In this document: positions 16,936 to 24,293 of the stretch, piece after piece
Layout of the letters: every line of letters begins with the position of its first letter
Numbering within the stretch: position 1 is the stretch's first letter
NCBI RefSeq assembly: GCF_018362975.1
Contig: NZ_CP074371.1
Span: forward strand, 5,208,001-5,272,000
Source: Nocardia tengchongensis
GTDB lineage: Bacteria > Actinomycetota > Actinomycetes > Mycobacteriales > Mycobacteriaceae
Direction: 5' to 3'
Length of the DNA stretch: 64,000 nucleotides
Made by a program: the position numbers and the translations under genes
The notes under the pieces: generated by a model
Told to the model about the DNA's origin: nothing
What the model saw: only the letters and a program-made list of their open reading frames with translations
Databases searched by the model: none

Positions 16936-17003
16936 ACGCCGTTGCGCCGAAGCGTATTACAAGCTGCTGGTGGGGCGACTCGGGGCTGGCGTCATGCCGG
17001 TGA
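16932..17003 (+). CDS. Mini-ORF bridging to the coupling protein (23 aa)
   Basis: ATG 16932 overlaps the preceding stop and the TGA at 17001-17003 overlaps GTG 17000, a possible start of the VirD4 gene. The peptide begins MNAVAPKRIT and contains two Cys and two adjacent Trp. If VirD4 instead starts at ATG 16994, the two would overlap by ten bases. Its architecture matches the mini-ORFs at 9667, 12568 and 13550. Confidence 0.4.
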   Translation: MNAVAPKRITSCWWGDSGLASCR

Positions 17004-18850
17004 GAGAGACGCGTCGCCGCAGCACCGGCGGCCTCGGCGAAGAGGCGTGGCTGCTGTTGTTGTTTCTCGCCGCCGTAGTCCTCGCGCTGTTGGGCTGGGC
17101 AGCCCTGTGCCTTGGGAGCTGGTGGGCAGGACTGCCGGTCACCGCCAACCCCGTCGCCGCTCTGCTCGAGCTCGCACTCGGGCGACACCCATGGCCGTGG
17201 CAATCCACCTGCACCGTAATCGCATTCACCAGCACCGGCGCGGCGGTCGGCCTCGCGGTCCGCCGTCGGATCCCCGCTCGTGGCCGACTGGACTCCGCAG
17301 CCAGAACGATGGCCCGACCACGCACCATCACCGTCGCACGCGCCCAGGACAACCGCGCCGCGGCGACCCGCCTGCTCAAGGACGCACCCGCCGACGCGCA
17401 GCAGCGCCCCGGGCCGCCATTGGGACGTACCGTCGTGAGTGGCGTTGAACTGTTCGTCCCCGCCGAATTGGGCGTCTTCATCGCCGCGGGACAGCGCACC
17501 GGCAAAACCATGGCTTGGGCCATCCCTGGACTGCTGTCCGCATGGGGTCCCGCACTGGCCACCAGCAACAAACCAGATCTTTACCGGCACACTAGATTCG
17601 GGCGCTCTCAGCGAGGCCGAGTGTGGCTGTGCGATCTGCAAGCCGTCACCGGGCACGCGGAATGCGGGTTCTGGGTCGATCTACTCGCCCAAGTCAACAA
17701 CCTGCCCGCCGCACGCAAGCTGGCAGCTTTCTTCGTCAGCGGCTCCTCGGGCTCCGCAGCGCAGCAAGCCAACGCCAAGGTCGACTCCTATTTCGATGGT
17801 GGCGCCCAGGAACTTTTAGCCCTGTACGCCTTCGCCGCAGCGTGTGTCGGCGGTGACCTGCTGCACGTTGCCGAATGGCTCTCCGCCGACCAGGACCAGA
17901 CACCCGAGCTGATCCTGCGCCACCACGGCCACCACCGACCCGCCCAACGAATCCTGGACGCGCAAAGCCTCTACGCCAGACAGAGGGACGGACTCTATGA
18001 CATGGGCCGCCGATTTCTCAACGTGCTCAGCGACTCCGCCTACGCCCGCATGATCACCCCGCCCTCCCGCAAACGCTTCACCGTCTACGAAGGCGAAAAC
18101 GGAATCGTCATCGACGTCGCACGCGAACCCGCCACCCACACACTGCCGGAGTTCAAACCCACGCAGTTCGTCCACAGCAACGACACCCTCTACGCGCTGT
18201 CGATGACCGGCCCCGACTCCGCGGGACCGTTGACCGCCGCATTGGTGGGCCAGATCCTCGAAGCCGCACTCGCCGTGGCACGTTCACGCGTGGACGGCCG
18301 GCTCGCCGTACCGCTGCTCGCAGTCCTCGACGAGGCCGCCAACTGCGCACGCATCGGTGAACTGCCCAGCTACTACACCTACTGCGGCGGCTGCGGCATC
18401 ATCCTCATGACCATCATCCAGGTCCTCGAACAAGGCGAAGACCTCTGGGGCGTCAACGGGGTGAAAACCATGCGCGCCCAATCCATCGAGCTCTACGGCG
18501 GCAACATTGCCTCCGTCGGCTACCTCGACGAATGGTCGAAGCTGATCGACGAGCACGACGTCGCCGACCGCTCCCGCTCCATTGGCCCCGGCGGAGTCAA
18601 CCACACCGTCTCCTGGCGCGCCGAACCCGTCCTCAACGTCGCCAAACTCGGTGCACTACCCAAAGACCGCGCCTTGGTCCGTCTGCCGAACCACGAACCG
18701 ATCCTCGTGCGCAAGGTCTTCTGGTGGGACCACCCCGAGTTCTCGGCGATGGTCAATTCCTCCCTGGCCGAATTCGAACCCACCGTGTCGCTGGTGAAAC
18801 AACCTCGAAGGCCCAATGGTGCTGAACAAGAAGGAGATTCGCAACCGTGA
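17000..18850 (+). CDS. VirD4/TraG-type coupling ATPase
   Basis: From GTG 17000 (ATG 16994 is an alternative) the protein has 616 residues. Two transmembrane helices lie at about 15-35 and 60-80. The P-loop is GQRTGKT at 164-170 and the Walker B/TraM-recognition motif is AVLDEAANCARIGELPSYYT with Asp444 and Glu445, typical of VirD4/TraG. Family role: a hexameric inner-membrane receptor that recruits the relaxosome and protein substrates and passes them to the T4SS. Its position directly after the eight tandem proteins is consistent with it recognising them. The next gene starts inside its stop (GTGA). Confidence 0.85.
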   Translation: MRETRRRSTGGLGEEAWLLLLFLAAVVLALLGWAALCLGSWWAGLPVTANPVAALLELALGRHPWPWQSTCTVIAFTSTGAAVGLAVRRRIPARGRLDSAARTMARPRTITVARAQDNRAAATRLLKDAPADAQQRPGPPLGRTVVSGVELFVPAELGVFIAAGQRTGKTMAWAIPGLLSAWGPALATSNKPDLYRHTRFGRSQRGRVWLCDLQAVTGHAECGFWVDLLAQVNNLPAARKLAAFFVSGSSGSAAQQANAKVDSYFDGGAQELLALYAFAAACVGGDLLHVAEWLSADQDQTPELILRHHGHHRPAQRILDAQSLYARQRDGLYDMGRRFLNVLSDSAYARMITPPSRKRFTVYEGENGIVIDVAREPATHTLPEFKPTQFVHSNDTLYALSMTGPDSAGPLTAALVGQILEAALAVARSRVDGRLAVPLLAVLDEAANCARIGELPSYYTYCGGCGIILMTIIQVLEQGEDLWGVNGVKTMRAQSIELYGGNIASVGYLDEWSKLIDEHDVADRSRSIGPGGVNHTVSWRAEPVLNVAKLGALPKDRALVRLPNHEPILVRKVFWWDHPEFSAMVNSSLAEFEPTVSLVKQPRRPNGAEQEGDSQP

Positions 18851-19299
18851 CGACACCTTCAGGGGCAGCCTCCTCGCAAGGTGGAACAGCCAAGAAGGCC
18901 CCCAAGCCCCCCGCATACACCGACTTCGTCACCTTCGGTGAAAATGGCTCTTCCCGTTCGTCACGGTCCGCCTGGCCGAAGCCAACCGCGAACAAACCTA
19001 CACGTGGTGTGCACAATGGTGGCGACATCGTCCCGTCTCCGTGCGAATCGCGCACCTACACAATGCATTCGAAGCATCACGCCGCAGTCAATCTGGAGGC
19101 GCCATATCGGCCTTCCTGCTCAGCCAAATCGACGCCCACATGCGCATCATCCTCGACGCCGCCAACGGCCCACTGCACCGCTGCACCAGAACCAAACACA
19201 CTGCACTGCAATCACTGTCCGCCGACCCGGTCCCGCCCGGATGGTTCGGACCACCCAAACGCCCTCCGGCGGCCAACGGTGACGGCAACGAACCCATGA
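18847..19299 (+). pseudogene. DUF4913 protein, copy 1, frame broken at 18941-18944
   Basis: GTG 18847 overlaps the VirD4 stop. The first 30 codons are in frame 1 (to YTDFVTFGE), but the DUF4913 domain continues in frame 3 from about 18945: LFPFVTVRLAEANREQ, TYTWCAQWWRH, then the ILDAANGPLHRC end. One extra A in the AAAA run at 18941-18944 would restore GEKWLFPF, matching DRWLLPV in copy 2. In the restored frame the domain runs to G-N-E-P and then reads straight into copy 2 without a stop. This is either a sequencing error, a mutation or, less likely, recoding. DUF4913 has no known function. Confidence 0.6.
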
Positions 19300-19739
19300 C
19301 CAAGCCACCGCGATTCACGCACTACTCCACGTTCGTCGACCGATGGCTATTGCCGGTGACGGCAGTACGCGTGGCCGCGAATCACCGTGAAGGCCAATAC
19401 ACCTGGTGCCGACAATGGTGGGCACACCACGGCGTGGCGGTCCGATTCGCTGCCCTGCACGCGGTGTTCGAAGCCGCACGTATCACTGAAGACCGCACAG
19501 CAATGAGCACGCTGTTCGTATCGCACATCGACCCTCACATGCGTGTCATCCTCGACGCGGCACAAGGGCCACTACATCGATGCACTCCCACTCGGCACGT
19601 ACCCCAGCCCGGCCTGCCCTTCGACACTGTGCCGACTGCATGGTTCGAATCGCCCGGGGAGAGTCTTCCGGTCGACGAGCTCGGATTCGGGCCCGACTTC
19701 CGGGCACTACGCCTTGCGCCGTCCAACCGAGATCTGTGA
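19296..19739 (+). CDS. DUF4913 protein, copy 2
   Basis: From ATG 19296 the 147-residue protein carries an intact DUF4913 domain: YSTFVDRWLLP, YTWCRQWWAHHGVAVRFAAL, and SHIDPHMRVILDAAQGPLHRC. Conserved Cys, Trp-Trp and the C-terminal Gly-Pro-x-x-x-Cys are present. The reading frame is also open upstream through copy 1 (from about 18942), so the original gene may have encoded a two-domain fusion. DUF4913 genes are frequent beside actinobacterial transfer genes, but their role is unknown. The last 33 bases overlap a convergent gene on the other strand. Confidence 0.7.
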   Translation: MTKPPRFTHYSTFVDRWLLPVTAVRVAANHREGQYTWCRQWWAHHGVAVRFAALHAVFEAARITEDRTAMSTLFVSHIDPHMRVILDAAQGPLHRCTPTRHVPQPGLPFDTVPTAWFESPGESLPVDELGFGPDFRALRLAPSNRDL

Positions 19740-19988
19740 CTGCTCTGACTCTCGATCTGTCTGCCCGAATCGTGAACAGAAGAGGTGTGCGGCGATCATA
19801 TCGCTGTCGCTGTGAGCGACCGCTTGGTTCATCTCGCCGAAGTCATCTCCCTCCCGAGAGTCTGCAGCCGCCCACCGCTCGACAGCCTCGAATACGTGCA
19901 TCAGGTCGCTGAGCGGCGGCGGATCGACCGCCGAGCTGTCAAACTGACAGTGCGCGCCTGGGATCCGTTCCGGCAATTCATTTTTCAC
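19707..19988 (-). CDS. Small unknown protein, convergent with the T4SS operon
   Basis: Starting at GTG 19988 (AAAGAGGAG just upstream on the minus strand), the 93-residue product is acidic and begins MKNELPERIPGAHC. A helical centre contains SDLMHVFEAVERWA and ends with HSDSDMIAAHLFCSRFGQTD. No known domain. Its promoter would share the interval 19989-20215 with the Nudix operon, including the operator at 20099-20115, so it may belong to the same regulon. Convergent overlap with the DUF4913 gene is a mild argument against; the ribosome site and acidic composition argue for it. Confidence 0.45.
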   Translation of the reverse strand: MKNELPERIPGAHCQFDSSAVDPPPLSDLMHVFEAVERWAAADSREGDDFGEMNQAVAHSDSDMIAAHLFCSRFGQTDRESEQSQISVGRRKA

Positions 19989-20098
19989 TATCTCCTCTTT
20001 CCTGTGACGTCGTGGGCAATGCTTGTGGCGGTCAGCTTCCGTCTTGCCAGCCTGGATCACAGTCGGAACGAGGGCTATGTACGGCTGCGCCCCTCCGG

Positions 20099-20115
20099 TA
20101 TGCATTCGATGCATA
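20099..20115. promoter_or_regulatory. 17-bp near-palindromic operator, site 1
   Basis: TATGCATTCGATGCATA is an inverted repeat with 7-base arms around TCG. It lies about 100 bases upstream of the Nudix gene and 110 upstream of the divergent small gene. Its reverse complement differs at one base from the site at 24193-24209, which flanks the other two operons of the cassette. Two copies at promoter positions of one gene cluster imply a shared regulator, most simply the XRE protein encoded at 24294. Confidence 0.6.
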
Positions 20116-20215
20116 ATCGAGCGCCCTGAATGGCACTAGGCTCGGTGCGCTCGACACGATTCCCCAGAAACAGTCCAGTTCAACGCACATGCGAAGGTTC
20201 TTGAAGGGAGAGGTT

Positions 20216-20680
20216 GTGGACACGGCAATCCAGCCGAGCCAGGTCGCAAAGCCGCCGCGTCACAAGGTGACCGGCGATGTACATCTGCTGCTGCGCCGCG
20301 ACGGCCAGGTGCTGTTCGGCCAGCGCCAGCACACCGGATACGAAGACGGAGCATGGCATCTGCCGTCCGGGCACCTCGAGGAAGACGAATCGGTCATCGC
20401 AGCACTGATCCGCGAGGCCGACGAAGAGGTGGGCGTCAGCATCAAGCCCGAAGACGTGCAGTTCGCCCACATCATGCACAACTCGTCCTCGGGCGGCCGG
20501 ATGGCGTTCTTCTTCCTCGTCGACCAGTGCGAACACGATCCGGTCAACCGCGAGCCAGACAAATGCATTGAGCTGGAATGGTTTTCGCTCAGCGCACCGC
20601 CTGATCGCCTGATCGACTACTGCCGCACCGCGCTCGAGCACATCGAGGCCGGCGAGCAGTTCTCGGTATACGGCTGGTAG
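20216..20680 (+). CDS. Nudix hydrolase
   Basis: GTG 20216 is preferred over ATG 20189 because AAGGGAGAGG precedes it; 154 residues. The Nudix box is perfect at residues 52-74: G-x5-E-x7-READEEVGV. The fold hydrolyses nucleoside diphosphates linked to another moiety, using metal held by the box glutamates. Nudix proteins are common in regulatory modules of actinomycete integrative elements; the pSAM2 protein Pif, which blocks transfer between cells already carrying the element, has a Nudix motif. Here it heads an operon with a PfkB-fold protein, five bases apart. Its substrate cannot be told from sequence. Confidence 0.85.
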   Translation: MDTAIQPSQVAKPPRHKVTGDVHLLLRRDGQVLFGQRQHTGYEDGAWHLPSGHLEEDESVIAALIREADEEVGVSIKPEDVQFAHIMHNSSSGGRMAFFFLVDQCEHDPVNREPDKCIELEWFSLSAPPDRLIDYCRTALEHIEAGEQFSVYGW

Positions 20681-20685
20681 ATCGC

Positions 20686-21612
20686 ATGACCACGCAAGAC
20701 AGACCGGTCGTGTGCGTCAGCTACCTAGCGGCGGCCGAGCTGTGGAGCGTGCCGAAGTTCCCCGCTCCGAACCACGGCGCCGAAATACTGACCACCGAAG
20801 AGTCCATCGCCGCCGACGGCCCGATGACGGCTGCGGTTCTCGCAGCGCTGGACGTCCCAACTCTTCTGGTGGCCAACAGGATCGGCAACGATGACGTGGG
20901 CGAGAGAGTCGGTCGCTGGCTACAGCAGCACCAGGTGCCCTCCACTGCTGTAGTCAGCACCGATGTCACGACCCCGAAGATCGTCGTGGTCGCCGACGGG
21001 CGGGATACGCGCACATGGTTCGCGCACCTGCTTGGGATCACCGACGAGTTGAGCCACAGCGACCTTTCGCCGATCGCCACGGCATCGATGGTGTATCTCG
21101 ATGCGTACCGGCTCATCGAAACCGCGGCGCTGCGCGTGGTCCGGGCCGCGCGGGACTGCGGCACCGAGCTGCTGGTCAATCTGGGCGGATCGCCCCTGTC
21201 GGATGCGCTGCGCATCGAGCTGGCCGGCTACCGGAACCTGATCATCCAAACCAACGTCGACGATGAATCACGCAGCGCTGTACCGGAAGTCACCAAGCAG
21301 CTGTTGACCGAGACCAGCGCGCGCTGGGTGGTGGTCACAGCCGGGGCCTACGGTGCGAGCGCTGCCAGCCGGGAGCGGATCGTGACGACGCCAGCGTTTC
21401 GCGTGCAGGTGCGCCATACCCACTGCGCCGGCGCCGCGTTCTCTGGCGGCCTGCTCTACGGGCTGCGGTACGGAATGTCGATCGAGCGCAGCCTGCTGCT
21501 GGCCACAGCCAGCGGGGCGCTCCGGTGCGTGCGGCACCAGAACGCCCCGCTTCCGACGTTGTTGGAGTTGGAGTCGGTGATCGCGTCGTTGGCGCGAACC
21601 TCCTCAAACTAG
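20686..21612 (+). CDS. PfkB-fold protein with altered catalytic motif
   Basis: ATG 20686; 308 residues. The overall pattern is PfkB/ribokinase: N-terminal sheet with substrate-side Gly residues, the VVVTAGAYGA strand-turn near 215-224, and the second signature at 244-255. In active family members that signature is D-T-x-G-A-G-D with the last Asp as catalytic base. Here it reads HTHCAGAAFSGG, with Ala at position 250 where the Asp belongs and His at the first Asp. It is therefore probably not a sugar or nucleoside kinase, and may bind a ligand or act as a pseudokinase. The gene ends overlapping the convergent cupin gene by four bases. Confidence 0.75.
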   Translation: MTTQDRPVVCVSYLAAAELWSVPKFPAPNHGAEILTTEESIAADGPMTAAVLAALDVPTLLVANRIGNDDVGERVGRWLQQHQVPSTAVVSTDVTTPKIVVVADGRDTRTWFAHLLGITDELSHSDLSPIATASMVYLDAYRLIETAALRVVRAARDCGTELLVNLGGSPLSDALRIELAGYRNLIIQTNVDDESRSAVPEVTKQLLTETSARWVVVTAGAYGASAASRERIVTTPAFRVQVRHTHCAGAAFSGGLLYGLRYGMSIERSLLLATASGALRCVRHQNAPLPTLLELESVIASLARTSSN

Positions 21613-22280
21613 AACAGCTCCCAGCCTTTCAAGCGGCCGACGACTTCCTGAAGTCGCTCGGGCGTCATCCGCTTCTTCGCTGCTTCCGCTGCGGATTCCT
21701 TGAAGGCGCCGTACTGCCACCAGGCTTCACCGGTGTCGCGGTCGCTGACCACGAAGCGGTCCTTCACCGCGGGGCCGCGGACGACTAGGCTTACGGTGTC
21801 GGGCTGGGCGACCACGGCGTGCACCATCGTGTGTTGAAGCGCGTACGTGCCGCCGACCGGTTCCTCCCGCACTTGCAACACAGGCAGTTTGGTGGGGTCG
21901 AGCTGGTCGTCGATCTCGGCGTTGCCGAACAGGTAGTGCCGGTACTGGCCCCGCAGGATCCGGCTGGCGTAGGACCAGCGGTGGTTGTGCGGCCGGTCGT
22001 AGTACCCGGGCAGGAACAAGTGCAACCGGATCCGGACGCCGGATGCGTCGTCGCTGAACAGCACCACCTTGTCCAGGATGTCGTAGTGCTCACAGAGGTC
22101 CAGCAGCTCCGGCCGCTGCGGCAATTCGTCGAGGCGGGAGCGGACGATCGCGGGCTCGGCAGCGACCGTTTCGAAGAACTCGAGCGCGGCCTTTTCGACC
22201 TCGTCGATGTCGTTCCAGTCGATGCCGCACAAGGCGGTCGCCGCCAGGTCCAGCCCCTCGGCGATGTTGGTTTCGTACAT
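21609..22280 (-). CDS. Cupin-fold protein, possible metal-dependent oxygenase or isomerase
   Basis: ATG 22280 follows AGAGGAG; 223 residues. The C-terminal two thirds look like a cupin: a strand ending in PGYYDRPHNHRWSYASRILR gives His98 and His100 as metal ligands. The second motif YALQHTMVHAVV supplies His150 or His154. The N-terminal 75 residues are helical and acidic. Mononuclear iron cupins include cysteine dioxygenase-type enzymes, but no specific subfamily is recognisable. It lies five bases after the radical SAM gene, so the two enzymes probably act in one pathway. The stop overlaps the convergent PfkB-fold gene. Confidence 0.65.
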   Translation of the reverse strand: MYETNIAEGLDLAATALCGIDWNDIDEVEKAALEFFETVAAEPAIVRSRLDELPQRPELLDLCEHYDILDKVVLFSDDASGVRIRLHLFLPGYYDRPHNHRWSYASRILRGQYRHYLFGNAEIDDQLDPTKLPVLQVREEPVGGTYALQHTMVHAVVAQPDTVSLVVRGPAVKDRFVVSDRDTGEAWWQYGAFKESAAEAAKKRMTPERLQEVVGRLKGWELF

Positions 22281-22285
22281 GGCGT

Positions 22286-23425
22286 TCACTCCTCTGGCTT
22301 GGCGCTGGATTTCCACAACCGGCACACCGGGACGATGTCGGGGTAGGCACTGCACGACGACGCGCCCATCACCAGCTCCTCCGCCGGGCAGCCGCCCATG
22401 CAGGCGCTGGCTTTGCAGCCCCCGCAGCTGGACTCGGTCAGCACGCTGGTGAACAGCTCGAATTCGTTGGGGCCGTGGTTGAGTTGGACCTGCCCGTCGG
22501 TCATCTGGGCGTAGTTCATCTTCGTGTCGAACAGGTAGCTGCACACGTACGCCCGGCCGTCGGGGAAGATCGAGATGCGATCCAGCGTGCGGCCGATGCA
22601 GCCGGCGTAGCCCTCGCGCGCGTGCCGGTCGATCTGGTCGCGGCGCACGTAGGTCGGCTGGTACCACACCCTGGTCTTGAACTCGGGCGCGACCTGATTG
22701 AGCTTGTCGCAGAACGCAACCCACTCCGGCGGCGTCATCGCCATCTCGGGATTTCCATGGCCGGTTCCGATGGTGCTGAACACATGGAACTTGACCAGGC
22801 TCACATTCAGGTCGTCGGCGATGTCGAGCAGCCGAAGGACATCGCCCTCGTTGGCCTTGTTGACGGTGCAGATAATCCGGGTGTCGAATCCGCGCTCGGT
22901 CAGCTCGGTCGTCGTCGCCATCGCAGTCTCGAAGGTATCCGGGCCGCGGACAGCGTCGTGGGTGGCCTTGCTTCCGCCGTCCAAGCTCACCTGGACGTAT
23001 GCGAAGTCCGAGGGATCCATCTTGCGGAACTTCTTGGCCGCCGGCAGCTGGGCATTCGTGGTCGTGATGACGTCCTCGTATCCGAGCTTGCCAGCCGCGC
23101 GGATAGCGTCGATGAAGTACGGGTGCAGCGTCGGCTCGCCGCCGAGGATCGTCACCTTGCTGCCGCCGAGCTTGCGCCAGGTCTTGAGCCAGTCGACGAT
23201 CACGGGCAGGTCCAGCTTCAATGCCCGATCGAGCCGCTCGCCCATATAGCAGTGCTCGCAACGCAATTGGCAGGCTTCGGTGATGTAGAGGTAGACGTTG
23301 CGGAAGCGTCCGTACTTGACGGGGTCGATCCGCTCGGGCTCGGGCATGTGGATGCGGCGGGGCATCCGGGCGTGGCCGTAGCTGTCGGCGCCGACTTTGG
23401 GGGTGGGTAAGGAAACCGATGTCAT
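22286..23425 (-). CDS. Radical SAM protein with SPASM-like domain
   Basis: ATG 23425 overlaps the kinase stop (ATGA); 379 residues. The radical SAM cluster motif is C-x3-C-x2-C at Cys52, Cys56 and Cys59 (ACQLRCEHCYMGE), followed by the GGEPTLHP motif. The last 90 residues hold many cysteines (GCIGR, VCSYLF, SCGGCKASACMGGC, CSAYPDIVPVC), the pattern of a SPASM or twitch domain that binds auxiliary Fe-S clusters. SPASM enzymes usually modify peptides, sometimes small molecules. No precursor-peptide gene is evident next to it, and its partners are an NMP-kinase-like protein and a cupin, so the substrate is open. Confidence 0.85.
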   Translation of the reverse strand: MTSVSLPTPKVGADSYGHARMPRRIHMPEPERIDPVKYGRFRNVYLYITEACQLRCEHCYMGERLDRALKLDLPVIVDWLKTWRKLGGSKVTILGGEPTLHPYFIDAIRAAGKLGYEDVITTTNAQLPAAKKFRKMDPSDFAYVQVSLDGGSKATHDAVRGPDTFETAMATTTELTERGFDTRIICTVNKANEGDVLRLLDIADDLNVSLVKFHVFSTIGTGHGNPEMAMTPPEWVAFCDKLNQVAPEFKTRVWYQPTYVRRDQIDRHAREGYAGCIGRTLDRISIFPDGRAYVCSYLFDTKMNYAQMTDGQVQLNHGPNEFELFTSVLTESSCGGCKASACMGGCPAEELVMGASSCSAYPDIVPVCRLWKSSAKPEE

Positions 23426-24105
23426 TGAACTGGACTCCGTGAAATGAGCAGGGGAGAAAGGAGATTCGTTGCGCCGTCGATGGTCGTGGTGGTGTCCAGA
23501 TCGGTGATTTCGATACGCCAATCGGCGAAGGCCGTGCGAATACCGATGGCGGCGTTCTGGTAGCGCTGGCTGCGGGCGCGCAAGAGCCGCGGCGAATCTC
23601 CTCGGCGTGGATGCAGGACGCCATCGCAGCGCGAGCAGGCCCAGATGTCGTCGGGTTTGGGGATCGCGGGCAGCCGCGGATCGGAGATGGGGTCGCGTTC
23701 GCAGCGGTGGCACACCTTCCGGTTCTGCGCGCGCTGCTTCAACGTCCGTGAATCGGTGTGGACCTCGACGGCCTCGACACGGCTGGGCGGATCGAATTCT
23801 TCGAGCACCGAAAGCAATTGGCCAACTTGATTGGAGGATCCCGGGAAGTTGTCCATCAGTACGGTGTGCGCCTCGGGGTCATCAGCGACGCCTCGGAAGT
23901 AGTCGCGGAGTGCTGCTTCCACAATGTGATCGTCGATCCATCCCAGTTGCTCGCTACTGCCAGCGGTGGCCGACAGGACTTCGTGCGGCACATGCTCGCG
24001 GAGACGGAAGACCCGCCTGCCGTCGTGTCTGCCGAGGACCATGGTTAGCGTGGTCTTGCCCGCGGCCGGCGGTCCGAACAGCGGAACTACCAACAAAAGC
24101 GCCAC
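23422..24105 (-). CDS. Adenylate-kinase-like NMP kinase with Cys4 lid
   Basis: GTG 24105, after AAGGGAG, puts the P-loop near the N-terminus (GPPAAGKTT, 11-19); 227 residues. MDNFPGS at 84-90 corresponds to the DGFPR motif of adenylate kinases. The lid holds Cys132, Cys135, Cys157 and Cys160 (CHRC...CSRC), like the zinc lids of Gram-positive adenylate kinases, followed by Arg-rich sequence expected to bind phosphates. The lid and core are otherwise diverged from the housekeeping enzyme. It likely phosphorylates a nucleotide-like substrate. It is first in the leftward operon and overlaps the radical SAM gene. Confidence 0.75.
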   Translation of the reverse strand: MALLLVVPLFGPPAAGKTTLTMVLGRHDGRRVFRLREHVPHEVLSATAGSSEQLGWIDDHIVEAALRDYFRGVADDPEAHTVLMDNFPGSSNQVGQLLSVLEEFDPPSRVEAVEVHTDSRTLKQRAQNRKVCHRCERDPISDPRLPAIPKPDDIWACSRCDGVLHPRRGDSPRLLRARSQRYQNAAIGIRTAFADWRIEITDLDTTTTIDGATNLLSPLLISRSPVQ

Positions 24106-24192
24106 GGCCTGCTCCCTTCTCTGCGCGGTTTCGGACGGTCCAAGCGTCCGATGTGCGCGCAGGCCGAACCATGCCAAGATCCGCTCCCGCGA

Positions 24193-24209
24193 TATGCATC
24201 GAACGCATA
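24193..24209. promoter_or_regulatory. 17-bp near-palindromic operator, site 2
   Basis: TATGCATCGAACGCATA has TATGC arms around ATCGAAC. It sits in the divergent interval between the kinase-radical SAM-cupin operon and the XRE regulator gene, 88 bases from one start and 85 from the other. It equals the reverse complement of the site at 20099-20115 except for C against T at position 12. Probable binding site of the adjacent XRE regulator, including autoregulation. Confidence 0.6.
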
Positions 24210-24293
24210 CTGGTATGTGCGGGTGAGTGGTAACTTCCGCAGATCAGGGAGATCGAGGGGGTCGACGCCCCAAAATCAGGCCGGAGTAGTCGC

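Noticed and set aside
19063..19079. Sequence AATGCATTCGAAGCATC resembling the cassette operator (14 of 17)
   Set aside because: It lies inside the conserved DUF4913 coding region where the codons (HNAFEAS) explain it, and it is not at a promoter.
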